A stretch of DNA of 64,000 nucleotides from Phytobacter ursingii (GCA_901456055.1 CABDWT010000002.1:744001-808000); one strand, 5' to 3'. Numbered from the stretch's first letter, positions 1 to 10,707 are shown. Numbers and translations are program-made. Notes: generated by a model from the letters alone, not told the origin.

Positions 1-204
1 GAAGCCGCAGGTCTTAACGTGGGTGATATCGTGAAAACGACGGTGTTCGTGAAAGATCTGAACGACTTCGCGACCGTTAACGCGACCTACGAAGCATTCT
101 TTACAGAGCACAAAGCCACCTTCCCGGCGCGTTCCTGCGTAGAAGTGGCGCGTCTGCCAAAAGATGTGAAGATTGAAATCGAAGCGATTGCCGTACGTCG
201 CTAA
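1..204 (+). CDS. ridA: RidA enamine/imine deaminase, C-terminal part
   Basis: Open from base 1 in frame 1 to a TAA at 202-204. The visible 67 residues match the C-terminal half of E. coli RidA (YjgF) almost residue for residue, including the family signature around [13 protein letters not shown]. RidA is a small cytosolic trimer that hydrolyses reactive enamine/imine intermediates such as 2-aminoacrylate, protecting PLP enzymes. The 5' half lies outside the window. It lies next to mgtA, as in E. coli, with the two genes convergent. The identity is secure; only the truncation by the window edge limits the call. Confidence 0.97.
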   Translation, partial: EAAGLNVGDIVKTTVFVKDLNDFATVNATYEAFFTEHKATFPARSCVEVARLPKDVKIEIEAIAVRR

Positions 205-210
205 GGTTTT

Positions 211-279
211 CCCGGATGCGGCGCAAGCGCCTTATCCGGGCTACCACGTAGCCCCGGTCAGCGACAGCGCCACCGGGGA
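211..279. repeat. REP/BIME element between ridA and mgtA
   Basis: Two inverted REP units lie between the convergent 3' ends of ridA and mgtA: a cccggatgcggcgc...gccttatccggg arm followed by a gccccgg...ccggggat arm. Such units form stable hairpins and can act as mRNA 3' stabilisers or gyrase/IHF sites. No separate T-run terminator is seen, so this palindrome probably serves both genes. Confidence 0.85.
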
Positions 280-291
280 TGCTTTTATCAC

Positions 292-2997
292 TTACTGCCA
301 GCCATACCTGCGGCTGTAAAAGCCCTTCACCATCTGCGTCAGCGTCATGTATCCGGCGAGGATCGCAATCAGCCACGGGAAGTAAGAAAGCGGTAATGCC
401 TGCAGTTGCAGATAGCTTGCCAGTGGCGAGAACGGCAGCGCGATACCCACCAGAATCACCATCACCGTCATCATGATCAACGGCCAGGCGGCGCGGCTTT
501 GAATAAACGGCACGCGGCGAGTACGGATCATATGCACAATCAGCGTCTGCGACAGTAGCCCTTCCACAAACCAGCCTGACTGGAACAGCGTCTGGGCTTC
601 CGGCACATTCGCCTTAAATACCCACCACATAACGCAAAATGTCAGAATATCGAAAATGGAGCTGATCGGACCGAAAAAGATCATAAAGCGACCGAGATCG
701 GCAGGGTTCCAGCGCTGCGGTTGACGAATCTGCTCATCATCAACGTTATCAAACGGAATCGCCACCTGGGATACATCATAAAGCAGGTTCTGAATCAGCA
801 AGTGTAACGGCAACATGGGCAGGAACGGCAGGAAGGCGCTCGCCACCAGCACGCTGAACACGTTACCAAAGTTAGAACTGGCCGTCATTTTGATATATTT
901 CAGCATGTTAGCGAAGGTTTTACGCCCTTCAATAACCCCCTCTTCCAGCACCATCAGGCTTTTTTCCAGCAGGATGATATCGGCCGCTTCACGGGCAATA
1001 TCCACCGCGCCATCAACGGAAATACCGATATCCGCCGCGCGCAACGCCGGGGCGTCGTTGATGCCGTCGCCCATAAAGCCCACCACATGCCCTTCACGAC
1101 GCAGCAGGGTCACAATGCGTTCTTTATGCATCGGCGTCAGGCGCGCAAACAACGTGGTACGTTTCGCCAGCGCCGCCAGTTCGTCATCACCCAGATGCTC
1201 AATCTGGTTGCCCGTCACCACCTCGCCCACATCCAGCCCGACTTCCAGGCAGACTTTCGCCGCCACCAGCTCGCTATCGCCGGTCAAAATTTTCACCGTC
1301 ACGCCGCTGGCTTTCAGCGCTTTCAGCGCCGGCGCCGTGGTCTCTTTCGGCGGATCGAGGAATGCAATATAGCCTTCCAGAATCAGGTCGGACTCATCCA
1401 CGCGATGGTAATCGCCGCTGCGTGCGGGGAGATATTTGGTTGCCACCGCTACCACCCGCAACCCCTGGCGGTTCTGCGTTTCGGTGACGCGCTGAATACG
1501 GCGCAACATGGTTTCATCCAGCGGCACGATGTCGCCGTTGTAACGTACCTGGCCGCAAACGTTGAGGATCTCCTGCAATGCTCCTTTGCAAATCAGTTGA
1601 TGGGCATCTGCGTTTTCAGCGACCACGACCGACATGCGGCGACGCTCGAAATCGAAAGGGATCTCGTCAATTTTCTGCCAGCGGGTAGAGAGCGTACGCG
1701 CGGCTTCCGCATCCACCCCTTCCAGCACCGCCGTATCAAGCAGGTTTTTCAACCCGGTCTGATAGTGGCTATTCAGCCACGCACAGTGCAGCACCCGTTC
1801 GCTGACTTTACCGGCGATATCCGTGTGGTTTTCCAGCACGATTTTATCCTGCGTTAACGTACCGGTTTTGTCGGTACACAGGATGTCCATAGCGCCAAAG
1901 TTTTGAATCGCATCCAGATGCTTGACGATCACTTTCTGTTTCGACAATTTCACCGCCCCGCGAGCCAGGGTAGAGGTGACGATCATCGGCAGCATTTCCG
2001 GCGTCAGCCCCACGGCAACCGAGAGCGAAAACAGCGCCGCTTCCCACCAGTCACCTTTGGTAAAGCCATTGATCAACAATACTACTGGCGTCATTACCAT
2101 CATAAAGCGGATAAGCAACATACTGACGCGGCCGATCCCTTTCTGGAACGCATTCGGCTCGCTCTCTTGCTCGCTCACGCGCCCGGCCAGTTGCCCAAAC
2201 CAGGTGTTGCCACCCGTGGCGATGACCACCGCCTGCGCCGTACCGCTCACCACATTGGTGCCCATAAAACAGAGGGTGTCGCTCTCCAGCGGGTTGGTCT
2301 GATCCGCTGTGCGGGTTTTCGCCACTTTTTCTACTGGCAGGGATTCGCCGGTCAGCGACGCCTGCGCCACGAACAGGTCGCGCGCCTGCACCACACGCAG
2401 GTCAGCCGGGATCATGTCGCCTGCCGCCAGTTTGACGATATCGCCAGGAACCAGTTGGTCGAGCGGGATCTCCATCCAGCGGTTTTCCCCCCGCTCATTG
2501 GCTACACGCAGCACCGTTGCGGTATTGCTGACCATCGCCTTGAGCGCATCCGCCGCTTTGGTGGATCGCGCTTCCTGAATGAAGTTCAGGAAGGTCGAGA
2601 TGGCGACCATTAGCGCAATCACACCGGCGGCGAACAGGTCTTCAGACGCGTAGGAGAAAATCCCCAGACAGGTCAGCAGCAGGTTAAACGGGTTGCGATA
2701 GCAGGACCACAGGTGACCCCACCAGGGCACCGGACGCTGCCCTGGGATCTGGTTAACACCGTGTTGTTCCCGTGCGTCCTGCACCTCTTTTTCATTCAGC
2801 CCTTCCGGATGGCTGTTGAGTTGTTGCCACAGTTCGGCGAGTTCCATCGTCGACAGGGCCAGGCAGCGATCGCTTAACGAGGCCGGGACGTCGACGTGTT
2901 GAATATTTGCGGCGTCAGGCAGCGGGTCACGCTGCACGAGACGGCGAGGTAAGTGGCGGTTAAGCCGGGCCAGGAGCCGGGTGATATTTTTGAACAT
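292..2997 (-). CDS. mgtA: P-type Mg2+-importing ATPase MgtA
   Basis: A 901-residue protein, nearly collinear with E. coli MgtA (898). It is an inner-membrane P-type ATPase that brings in Mg2+ with ATP hydrolysis. Visible motifs include the phosphorylation loop DKTGTLT, the actuator loop TGES (in SLTGESLPVEK), the TGDS nucleotide-binding loop and the hinge GDGINDAP. I chose the ATG at 2997 because an AAGG Shine-Dalgarno at 3007-3010 is 9 nt upstream. The in-frame ATG at 3006 abuts that site and would add three residues. Expression is expected to depend on the PhoP promoter and the mgtL leader upstream. The N-terminal 40 residues diverge most from E. coli. Confidence 0.97.
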   Translation of the reverse strand: MFKNITRLLARLNRHLPRRLVQRDPLPDAANIQHVDVPASLSDRCLALSTMELAELWQQLNSHPEGLNEKEVQDAREQHGVNQIPGQRPVPWWGHLWSCYRNPFNLLLTCLGIFSYASEDLFAAGVIALMVAISTFLNFIQEARSTKAADALKAMVSNTATVLRVANERGENRWMEIPLDQLVPGDIVKLAAGDMIPADLRVVQARDLFVAQASLTGESLPVEKVAKTRTADQTNPLESDTLCFMGTNVVSGTAQAVVIATGGNTWFGQLAGRVSEQESEPNAFQKGIGRVSMLLIRFMMVMTPVVLLINGFTKGDWWEAALFSLSVAVGLTPEMLPMIVTSTLARGAVKLSKQKVIVKHLDAIQNFGAMDILCTDKTGTLTQDKIVLENHTDIAGKVSERVLHCAWLNSHYQTGLKNLLDTAVLEGVDAEAARTLSTRWQKIDEIPFDFERRRMSVVVAENADAHQLICKGALQEILNVCGQVRYNGDIVPLDETMLRRIQRVTETQNRQGLRVVAVATKYLPARSGDYHRVDESDLILEGYIAFLDPPKETTAPALKALKASGVTVKILTGDSELVAAKVCLEVGLDVGEVVTGNQIEHLGDDELAALAKRTTLFARLTPMHKERIVTLLRREGHVVGFMGDGINDAPALRAADIGISVDGAVDIAREAADIILLEKSLMVLEEGVIEGRKTFANMLKYIKMTASSNFGNVFSVLVASAFLPFLPMLPLHLLIQNLLYDVSQVAIPFDNVDDEQIRQPQRWNPADLGRFMIFFGPISSIFDILTFCVMWWVFKANVPEAQTLFQSGWFVEGLLSQTLIVHMIRTRRVPFIQSRAAWPLIMMTVMVILVGIALPFSPLASYLQLQALPLSYFPWLIAILAGYMTLTQMVKGFYSRRYGWQ

Positions 2998-3060
2998 AGT
3001 AGTCATCCTTGCCCCCGCATCACGCGGGTGCCACTACACGCCATCATCCACGCAGTCTCT

Positions 3061-3131
3061 TCGTTGGCTTCCCCTGTTCACACCGGTCACTTACCTCAGT
3101 AAGCATCCCGGCGATGCCCAGTCTTGCCGCC
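3061..3131 (-). repeat. ERIC-like segment within the mgtA 5' leader
   Basis: Read on the minus strand, this stretch runs from GCGGCAAG through GGGATGCTTACTGAGGTAAGTGACCGG (quoted in pieces: GCTTACTGAGGTAAGTGACC) to AGCCAACG. That is the order and spacing of the core of ERIC/IRU repeats, as in the copies near 10640, 25510 and 57500 here. It lies inside the transcribed mgtA leader, between mgtL and the mgtA start codon. The similarity is partial and ends before the outer parts of a full ERIC. Confidence 0.6.
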
Positions 3132-3259
3132 TCGACATATCGCGAATGATTTTGTGCATTGCCGCGGGCACGGAACATCCGCGCCAGCAGGCGTTTTCAG
3201 TTATGCAGGGACGTCTTGCGTCACTGCCTTACGTTTCCGGTAAGGCAGCAAAGGCGGGC

Positions 3260-3310
3260 TTACCGGAAAGAGTATCTCCGTCGTGGGAGAGGTGCGGGAT
3301 CAGGGTCCAT
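3260..3310 (-). CDS. mgtL: MgtL leader peptide
   Basis: A 16-residue ORF, MDPDPAPLPRRRYSFR, preceded by a strong Shine-Dalgarno (GGAGG, 4-5 nt before the ATG) in the mgtA leader. It has the same proline-rich start and PLPRRR core as the E. coli and Salmonella MgtL peptides. In those species, translation of this peptide senses Mg2+ (through ribosome stalling or destabilisation at acidic/proline codons) and proline-charged tRNA, and sets whether Rho terminates transcription before mgtA. The DPDP start and three prolines are kept, so the mechanism is expected to work here. The C-terminal YSFR differs from the E. coli ending. Confidence 0.9.
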   Translation of the reverse strand: MDPDPAPLPRRRYSFR

Positions 3311-3355
3311 AAAACCTCCGGTAAGGGTGAAAAGGGAACTATCTCAAGCGCCGCT

Positions 3356-3390
3356 ATTATAACTCCGGTGAATTAAACCGAACGTAAACC
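3356..3390 (-). promoter_or_regulatory. PhoP box and promoter of mgtL-mgtA
   Basis: On the minus strand a perfect direct repeat GGTTTA-N5-GGTTTA (3374-3390) is the PhoP box. It is followed after 12 bp by a consensus -10 hexamer TATAAT (3356-3361). This is the classic PhoP class II arrangement, in which the box replaces the -35. Transcription should start near 3349, giving a leader of about 350 nt before mgtA. Confidence 0.9.
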
Positions 3391-3476
3391 AGACTTTACC
3401 CATTGTCGTTTGGTTGAGTCCTCACCAAACTTTCTTTATTCTGCTATCCGCCTTGAAGAGGAACAGGACAGGACGC

Positions 3477-4424
3477 ATGCAAAACCGGCTGACGATCAAA
3501 GATATTGCGCGTTTAAGTGGCGTTGGGAAATCAACGGTGTCTCGCGTGCTGAATAATGAAAGCGGTGTGAGTGAACGTACCCGCGAACGCGTGGAAGCGG
3601 TGGTCAATCAACACGGTTTTTCACCTTCCCGTTCCGCACGCGCCATGCGCGGTCAGAGCGATAAAGTGGTGGCCATTATTGTCTCCCGTCTCGATTCCCT
3701 TTCGGAAAACCTTGCCGTCCAGACCATGCTCCCGGCTTTCTATGAACAGGGTTATGACCCGATCATGATGGAAAGCCAGTTCTCGCCGGATATGGTCGAA
3801 GAGCACCTGCATATGCTACGTCGCCGCAATATTGATGGCGTGGTGCTGTTTGGCTTTACGGGCGTGACAGAGACGCTGTTATCGTCCTGGCGCGCCTCGC
3901 TGGTCTTGCTGGCGCGGGACGCCAAAGGGTTCGCCTCTGTCTGCTACGACGACGAAGGGGCCATCAATCTGCTGATGCAAAATCTTTACGATCAGGGTCA
4001 TCGCCACATCAGTTTTATTGGCGTGCCACACAGCGACATTACTACCGGCAAGCGTCGCCACGAGGCCTATATGGCGTTTTGCGAACGCCATCAACTCCAC
4101 CCCCACTTCATTTTGCCGGGTCTCGCGATGAAACACGGCTACGAAAACGTCGCCAGCGTGTTGACGCCTGACACCAGCGCCCTGCTCTGTGCTACGGATA
4201 CCCTTGCCCTGGGGGCCAGCAAGTATCTACAGGAACAGCGCATTGATAATTTGCAGCTGGCGAGTGTGGGGAATACGCCGCTCATGAAATTTCTCCATCC
4301 GGAGATCGTCACCGTTGATCCCGGCTATGCCGAAGCAGGCCGCCAGGCCGCAGCACAGCTGATCGATCAGGTCAACGGTCGCACCGATCCACGCCAAATC
4401 GTGATCCCCGCCCACCTCGCCTGA
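3477..4424 (+). CDS. treR: Trehalose operon repressor TreR
   Basis: A 315-residue LacI-family regulator with the same length as E. coli TreR. The N-terminal helix-turn-helix is clear (TIKDIARLSGVGKSTVSRVL), followed by a periplasmic-binding-protein-like sensor domain that in E. coli binds trehalose-6-phosphate as inducer. The ATG at 3477 is chosen over an upstream in-frame ATG at 3414 because it gives the family N-terminus MQNRLTIKDIARLSG and has an AGGA ribosome site just ahead. It is codirectional with treB, 131 bp away, and its operator palindrome lies in that gap. Confidence 0.97.
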   Translation: MQNRLTIKDIARLSGVGKSTVSRVLNNESGVSERTRERVEAVVNQHGFSPSRSARAMRGQSDKVVAIIVSRLDSLSENLAVQTMLPAFYEQGYDPIMMESQFSPDMVEEHLHMLRRRNIDGVVLFGFTGVTETLLSSWRASLVLLARDAKGFASVCYDDEGAINLLMQNLYDQGHRHISFIGVPHSDITTGKRRHEAYMAFCERHQLHPHFILPGLAMKHGYENVASVLTPDTSALLCATDTLALGASKYLQEQRIDNLQLASVGNTPLMKFLHPEIVTVDPGYAEAGRQAAAQLIDQVNGRTDPRQIVIPAHLA

Positions 4425-4466
4425 GTTCCCCTCCCGCACGGTTTATTGTGATCTTCGCTTGGTTTC

Positions 4467-4478
4467 GGGAACGTTCCC
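4467..4478. promoter_or_regulatory. Probable TreR operator upstream of treB
   Basis: A perfect 12-bp palindrome, GGGAACGTTCCC, lies 78 bp before the treB start codon in the treR-treB gap. LacI-family operators are typically such CG-centred palindromes, and the E. coli treB promoter carries a similar site. A half CRP site (TTGTGATC, 4447-4454) precedes it but lacks a good second half. The core promoter could not be fixed with confidence. Confidence 0.75.
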
Positions 4479-4555
4479 ATTTTCAGTTTTTGAACCAATG
4501 GATATGCTTGCGCACATTCATCAGCAGTCATTATTTCTCTCAGTGGGGCATCACG

Positions 4556-5974
4556 ATGAGCAAAGTCAGACAAGAGGATCTCGCCAGGCTTATTGAACTG
4601 GTCGGCGGACGTGAAAACATCGCTACGGTGAGTCATTGCATCACCCGCCTGCGTTTTGTCCTGAACGCACCGGACAAAGCGGACCCGAAAACCATCGAAA
4701 CATTGCCGATGGTCAAAGGCTGCTTTACCAACGCCGGGCAGTTTCAGGTCGTTATTGGTACTGACGTCGGCGACTGGTATCAGGCACTGATCGGTGCCAT
4801 CGGCCAGGCCTCTGCCGATAAAGAACAGATCAAGCGCGCGGCGCGCCAGAACATGAAATGGCATGAACAGTTGATCTCGCACTTTGCCGAGATCTTCTTC
4901 CCACTATTGCCGGCGCTGATCAGCGGCGGTTTGATCCTCGGCTTCCGTAATGTTATTGGCGATCTGCCGATGAGCAACGGCCAGACGCTGGCGCAGATGT
5001 ATCCCGGTCTCAAAACCGTTTACGACTTTCTGTGGCTGATTGGCGAGGCTATCTTTTTCTATCTGCCGGTAGGCATCTGCTGGTCGGCGGTGCGCAAAAT
5101 GGGCGGCACGCCGATCCTCGGGATCGTGCTGGGCGTGACCCTCGTCTCCCCACAGTTGATGAACGCCTATCTGCTCGGCTCCCAGGTGCCGGAAGTATGG
5201 AACTTCGGGCTGTTCAGTATCGCCAAAGTGGGCTATCAGGCCCAGGTTATCCCTGCCCTGCTGGCCGGTCTGGCGCTGGGCATGATTGAAACACGCCTTA
5301 AAAAATGGGTGCCGGATTACCTCTATCTGGTGGTTGTCCCGGTCTGTTCTCTGCTGTTGGCCGTGTTCCTCGCACATGCCTTTATCGGCCCGTTCGGTCG
5401 TATGATTGGCGATGGCGTGGCCTTCGCGGTACGCCACCTGATGACCGGCAGCTTTGCGCCCATCGGCGCGGCGTTGTTTGGTTTCCTCTATGCTCCCCTG
5501 GTCATCACCGGCGTACACCAGACGACGCTTGCCATCGACATGCAGATGATTCAGAGCATGGGCGGCACCCCGGTGTGGCCGCTGATTGCGCTCTCTAACA
5601 TTGCTCAGGCATCGGCGGTAACCGGGATCATTATTATCAGCCGTAAACAGAACGAGCGTGAAATCTCCGTCCCGGCGGCCATTGCGGCCTATCTCGGCGT
5701 GACCGAACCGGCAATGTACGGCATCAACCTGAAATACCGCTTTCCGATGCTTTGCGCGATGGTAGGCTCCGGCCTTGCCGGGCTGCTGTGTGGCCTGAAC
5801 GGCGTGCTGGCAAACGGCATCGGTGTCGGCGGCCTGCCAGGCATCCTCTCCATTCAGCCCTCTTACTGGCAGGTATTCGCACTGGCGATGGCGGTAGCGA
5901 TTATTGTGCCGATGGCGCTGACTACGGTGGTTTATCAGCGTAAGTTCCGCCAGGGCACGTTGCAGATTGTGTAA
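4556..5974 (+). CDS. treB: Trehalose-specific PTS enzyme IIBC, TreB
   Basis: A 472-residue PTS permease, one shorter than E. coli TreB. It has an N-terminal EIIB domain with the phosphocysteine loop SHCITRLRF (Cys near residue 28), then a polytopic EIIC domain with the GITEPA-type motif (GVTEPAMYG) near residue 385. It imports trehalose as trehalose-6-phosphate; like its E. coli counterpart it lacks its own IIA and borrows the glucose IIA. The start at 4556 gives the family N-terminus (MSKVRQEDLARLIELVGG). The upstream in-frame extension from 4448 would run through the operator region, so it is rejected. It is followed by treC after 48 bp. Confidence 0.97.
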   Translation: MSKVRQEDLARLIELVGGRENIATVSHCITRLRFVLNAPDKADPKTIETLPMVKGCFTNAGQFQVVIGTDVGDWYQALIGAIGQASADKEQIKRAARQNMKWHEQLISHFAEIFFPLLPALISGGLILGFRNVIGDLPMSNGQTLAQMYPGLKTVYDFLWLIGEAIFFYLPVGICWSAVRKMGGTPILGIVLGVTLVSPQLMNAYLLGSQVPEVWNFGLFSIAKVGYQAQVIPALLAGLALGMIETRLKKWVPDYLYLVVVPVCSLLLAVFLAHAFIGPFGRMIGDGVAFAVRHLMTGSFAPIGAALFGFLYAPLVITGVHQTTLAIDMQMIQSMGGTPVWPLIALSNIAQASAVTGIIIISRKQNEREISVPAAIAAYLGVTEPAMYGINLKYRFPMLCAMVGSGLAGLLCGLNGVLANGIGVGGLPGILSIQPSYWQVFALAMAVAIIVPMALTTVVYQRKFRQGTLQIV

Positions 5975-5981
5975 CTTTTTT

Positions 5982-5999
5982 GGGGCGCCATTGCGCCCC
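5982..5999 (+). other. Intercistronic hairpin between treB and treC
   Basis: GGGGCG-ccattg-CGCCCC follows the treB stop codon by a few bases and is not followed by a T-run. In a two-gene mRNA this is more likely a processing or stabilising stem-loop than a terminator. Confidence 0.5.
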
Positions 6000-6022
6000 T
6001 TCGCTTTTACCAGGAAATCACT

Positions 6023-7684
6023 ATGAATACCCTTCCTCACTGGTGGCAAAACGGCGTCATCTACCAGATCTATCCAAAAAGTTTTCAGGACACGACAGGC
6101 AGCGGCACGGGCGATTTGCGTGGCGTGATTATGCGCCTCGATTACCTGAAAACCCTCGGCGTAGATGCCATCTGGCTGACACCGTTTTATATCTCACCGC
6201 AGGTGGATAACGGCTACGATGTCGCTAATTACACCGCTATCGACCCGCTCTACGGTACGCTGGAAGATTTTGATGAGCTGGTCGCCCAGGCCAAAGCGCG
6301 CGGCATTCGCCTGGTGCTGGACATGGTGCTTAACCACACCTCCACGCAGCATGCCTGGTTTCGTGAGTCTCAGGATCCCGCCAGCCCGTACCGCAGTTTT
6401 TATATCTGGCGCGATGGCACACCGGATGAACTTCCCAATAACTGGCGCTCGAAGTTTGGCGGCAACGCCTGGCGCTGGCATGCGGCAAGTGAGCAGTACT
6501 ATCTGCACCTCTTTGCGCCGGAGCAGGCGGATCTTAACTGGGAAAACCCGGCGGTACGCCGCGAGCTGAAAAAGGTGTGTGAATTCTGGGCCGATCGCGG
6601 CGTAGACGGTTTACGTCTGGATGTGGTCAATCTGATCTCCAAAGATCAGGATTTCCCGGACGATCATGAGGGTGACGGACGCCGTTTTTATACCGACGGG
6701 CCACGTGCCCACGAATTCTTGCAGGAGATGAGTCGGGATGTTTTCCAGCCGCGTAATCTGATGACGGTGGGCGAGATGTCATCGACCTCGCTGGAACATT
6801 GTCAGCAATATGCCGCGCTGGACGGGCGCGAACTATCGATGACATTCAACTTCCATCATCTGAAAGTGGACTATCCCGGCGGCAAGAAGTGGACCCAGGC
6901 CAGGCCAGATTTTGTGGCGCTCAAAGCGCTGTTTAATCACTGGCAGCAGGGGATGCACAAGGTGGCGTGGAATGCGTTGTTCTGGTGTAACCATGACCAG
7001 CCGCGCATTGTGTCGCGCTTTGGCGATGAAGGCGAGCTACGCGTGCCGTCCGCAAAAATGCTGGCGATGGTGCTGCACGGTATGCAAGGGACGCCCTATA
7101 TCTATCAGGGCGAAGAGATTGGGATGACCAACCCGCACTTCGCACAGATCACCGATTATCGGGACGTGGAAAGCCACAATATGTTTGCCGAATTACGGGC
7201 CAGCGGGCGCGATGCCGACGAGCTGCTGGCGATTCTGGCCAGTAAATCCCGCGATAACAGCCGCACGCCGATGCAATGGTCGAGCGAGAAGCATGCCGGG
7301 TTCACAACCGGTGAACCCTGGATTGGCCTGTGCGATAACCGCGACGAGATTAACGCGCAGGCGGCGATGAACGATCCGGATTCTGTGTTTTATACCTATC
7401 TGCGTCTGATAGCCCTGCGTAAAGAGCAGCCAATTCTGACCTGGGGCGATTATGAGGATTTGCTGCCAGCGCATCCATGGCTGTGGTGTTATCGCCGTCA
7501 GTGGCTCGGGCAGACGCTGGTGGTCGCGGCAAACCTGAGCCGCGAGTGCCAGCAGTGGCAACCGAAAGAGATGCCTGGGCAATGGCAGCCGATCATGAGT
7601 AATTACGCTGAGTTTTCTCCGGCGCCCGGTGAGATGACGCTGCGTCCGTTTGAAGCGGTGTGGTGGCTGCAATCCGAAGACTGA
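6023..7684 (+). CDS. treC: Trehalose-6-phosphate hydrolase TreC
   Basis: A 553-residue glycoside hydrolase family 13 enzyme (E. coli TreC is 551). It splits cytosolic trehalose-6-phosphate, the product of TreB, into glucose and glucose-6-phosphate. GH13 signatures are present: DMVLNHTS (region I), GLRLDVVN with the nucleophile Asp (region II), VGEMSS with the acid/base Glu (region III) and NHDQPR (region IV). The start MNTLPHWWQNGVIYQIYP agrees with the family and has a ribosome site (CAGGAA) upstream. It is the last gene of the treBC operon and is followed by a BIME array. Confidence 0.97.
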   Translation: MNTLPHWWQNGVIYQIYPKSFQDTTGSGTGDLRGVIMRLDYLKTLGVDAIWLTPFYISPQVDNGYDVANYTAIDPLYGTLEDFDELVAQAKARGIRLVLDMVLNHTSTQHAWFRESQDPASPYRSFYIWRDGTPDELPNNWRSKFGGNAWRWHAASEQYYLHLFAPEQADLNWENPAVRRELKKVCEFWADRGVDGLRLDVVNLISKDQDFPDDHEGDGRRFYTDGPRAHEFLQEMSRDVFQPRNLMTVGEMSSTSLEHCQQYAALDGRELSMTFNFHHLKVDYPGGKKWTQARPDFVALKALFNHWQQGMHKVAWNALFWCNHDQPRIVSRFGDEGELRVPSAKMLAMVLHGMQGTPYIYQGEEIGMTNPHFAQITDYRDVESHNMFAELRASGRDADELLAILASKSRDNSRTPMQWSSEKHAGFTTGEPWIGLCDNRDEINAQAAMNDPDSVFYTYLRLIALRKEQPILTWGDYEDLLPAHPWLWCYRRQWLGQTLVVAANLSRECQQWQPKEMPGQWQPIMSNYAEFSPAPGEMTLRPFEAVWWLQSED

Positions 7685-7689
7685 CCTGA

Positions 7690-7923
7690 CCCCGGATGGC
7701 GGCGCATGGCGCGCCTTATCCGGGCTACCCGCCCGTAGCCCCGGTTAGCGCAGCGACACCGGGGAATAACCCCCGGATGGCGGCGCAGGTGCCTTACCCG
7801 GGCTACCCGCCCGTTGCCCAGGTTAGCGCAGCGACACCGGGGAATACCCCCCGGATGGCGGCGCATGACGCGCCTTATCCGGGCTACCCGCCCGTAGCCC
7901 CGGTTAGCGCAGCGACACCGGGG
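7690..7923. repeat. BIME array with three tandem copies, period about 80 bp
   Basis: Three near-identical copies of a REP pair follow treC. Copies start near 7691, 7771 and 7850; each begins CCCCGGATGGCGGCGCA and ends GCGCAGCGACACCGGGG. Copies 1 and 3 are the most alike and copy 2 carries several changes (for example gttgcccagg for gtagccccgg). The array separates treC from nrdD. Confidence 0.9.
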
Positions 7924-8040
7924 CTGTCATGTCTGCGAGTCATTTTACCTTACTGTTTTTGTTGAATAATTAATCGGATTTTTCTTGGCAGAATTTACAA
8001 TGCCGCCAGCGCCCGCCATTTGTACTCTCCCTTTTTTACT

Positions 8041-8131
8041 TTGTTCTGCATCAAAAAAATCGCAAACTTGTTTGATGCAAATCACTATATATAGAACTTA
8101 GAATGCACGCCGACCCAACATATTGTATTAA
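8041..8131 (+). promoter_or_regulatory. nrdDG promoter with two FNR sites and paired NrdR boxes
   Basis: Two FNR half-site pairs, TTGTT-CTGC-ATCAA (8041-8054) and TTGAT-GCAA-ATCAC (8072-8085), each match the consensus at 9 of 10 positions. Their centres are 31 bp apart. A TAGAAT -10 lies at 8099-8104, so the sites sit at about -64 and -33 of a start near 8112, as described for E. coli nrdDG. An NrdR-box-like sequence TCACTATATATAGAAC (8082-8097) overlaps the second FNR site. A second one (CAACATATTGTATTAA, about 8116-8131) sits three helical turns downstream. This predicts activation without oxygen and repression when deoxynucleotides are plentiful. Confidence 0.8.
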
Positions 8132-8286
8132 TCGTCTATTATTCCAACAAAGCAACGGCACCGACGCTGGCCGGAATTGTGGATAACAAGGGTCAGGATT
8201 CGGGGAACTCACTGTCGCAACAACACTTACCTCCAGTGAATAATTCCTCACCTCTGTGGATAACCTGTTTTTAATATGGAGTGATC

Positions 8287-10422
<2,136 letters not shown>

Positions 10423-10436
10423 TTTGCTCTTTTGTT

Positions 10437-10536
10437 CCCCTCACCCTAACCCTCTCCCCAAAGGGGCGAGGGGACAGATCGAGGGCGGAGTTAAGTTCTG
10501 CGCCGGTTTTCACCCTCTCCCTCAAGGGAGAGGATG
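10437..10536. repeat. boxC-like palindromic repeats in the nrdD-nrdG gap
   Basis: A cccctcaccctaaccctctcc / ggggcgaggggac palindrome (10437-10475) is followed by a second arm, caccctctccctcaagggagagg (10511-10536, quoted in two parts: caccctctccc and gggagagg). The same sequence type recurs at 17229-17292 and 38305-38420. Confidence 0.7.
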
Positions 10537-10574
10537 CCGATTGAAAGCCGCTTCAATTACTGTAACTTACCTGA

Positions 10575-10700
10575 TCCACGTTTTTCGCAAAGCAGGTGGC
10601 GTCAGGACAAGGCGGCAAACGAAGGAATTCCGGGGAACTTACTCAAGTAAGTGACCCGGATGAGTGAGAGCAGCCAACGCAGTAATGGCGTCACTTGAGA
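10575..10700. repeat. ERIC element immediately upstream of nrdG
   Basis: The core reads AAGGAATTCCGGGGAACTTAC then TCAAGTAAGTGACCCGGATG, ending in AGCCAACGCAG; the middle closely resembles the sequence matched by the ERIC2 primer. It fills the last part of the nrdD-nrdG gap and ends within about 10 bp of the nrdG ribosome site, so it is transcribed within the operon. Confidence 0.75.
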
Positions 10701-10707
10701 AGCGAAA

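Noticed and set aside
1087-2613. Several long plus-strand frames opposite mgtA
   Set aside because: They have composition typical of antisense shadows (rich in His, Arg and Gln), no ribosome sites and no recognisable domains.
4447-4462. CRP site upstream of treB
   Set aside because: Only the left half (TTGTGATC) fits; the right half has no match, although E. coli treB is CRP-dependent. Kept as a mention, not a feature.
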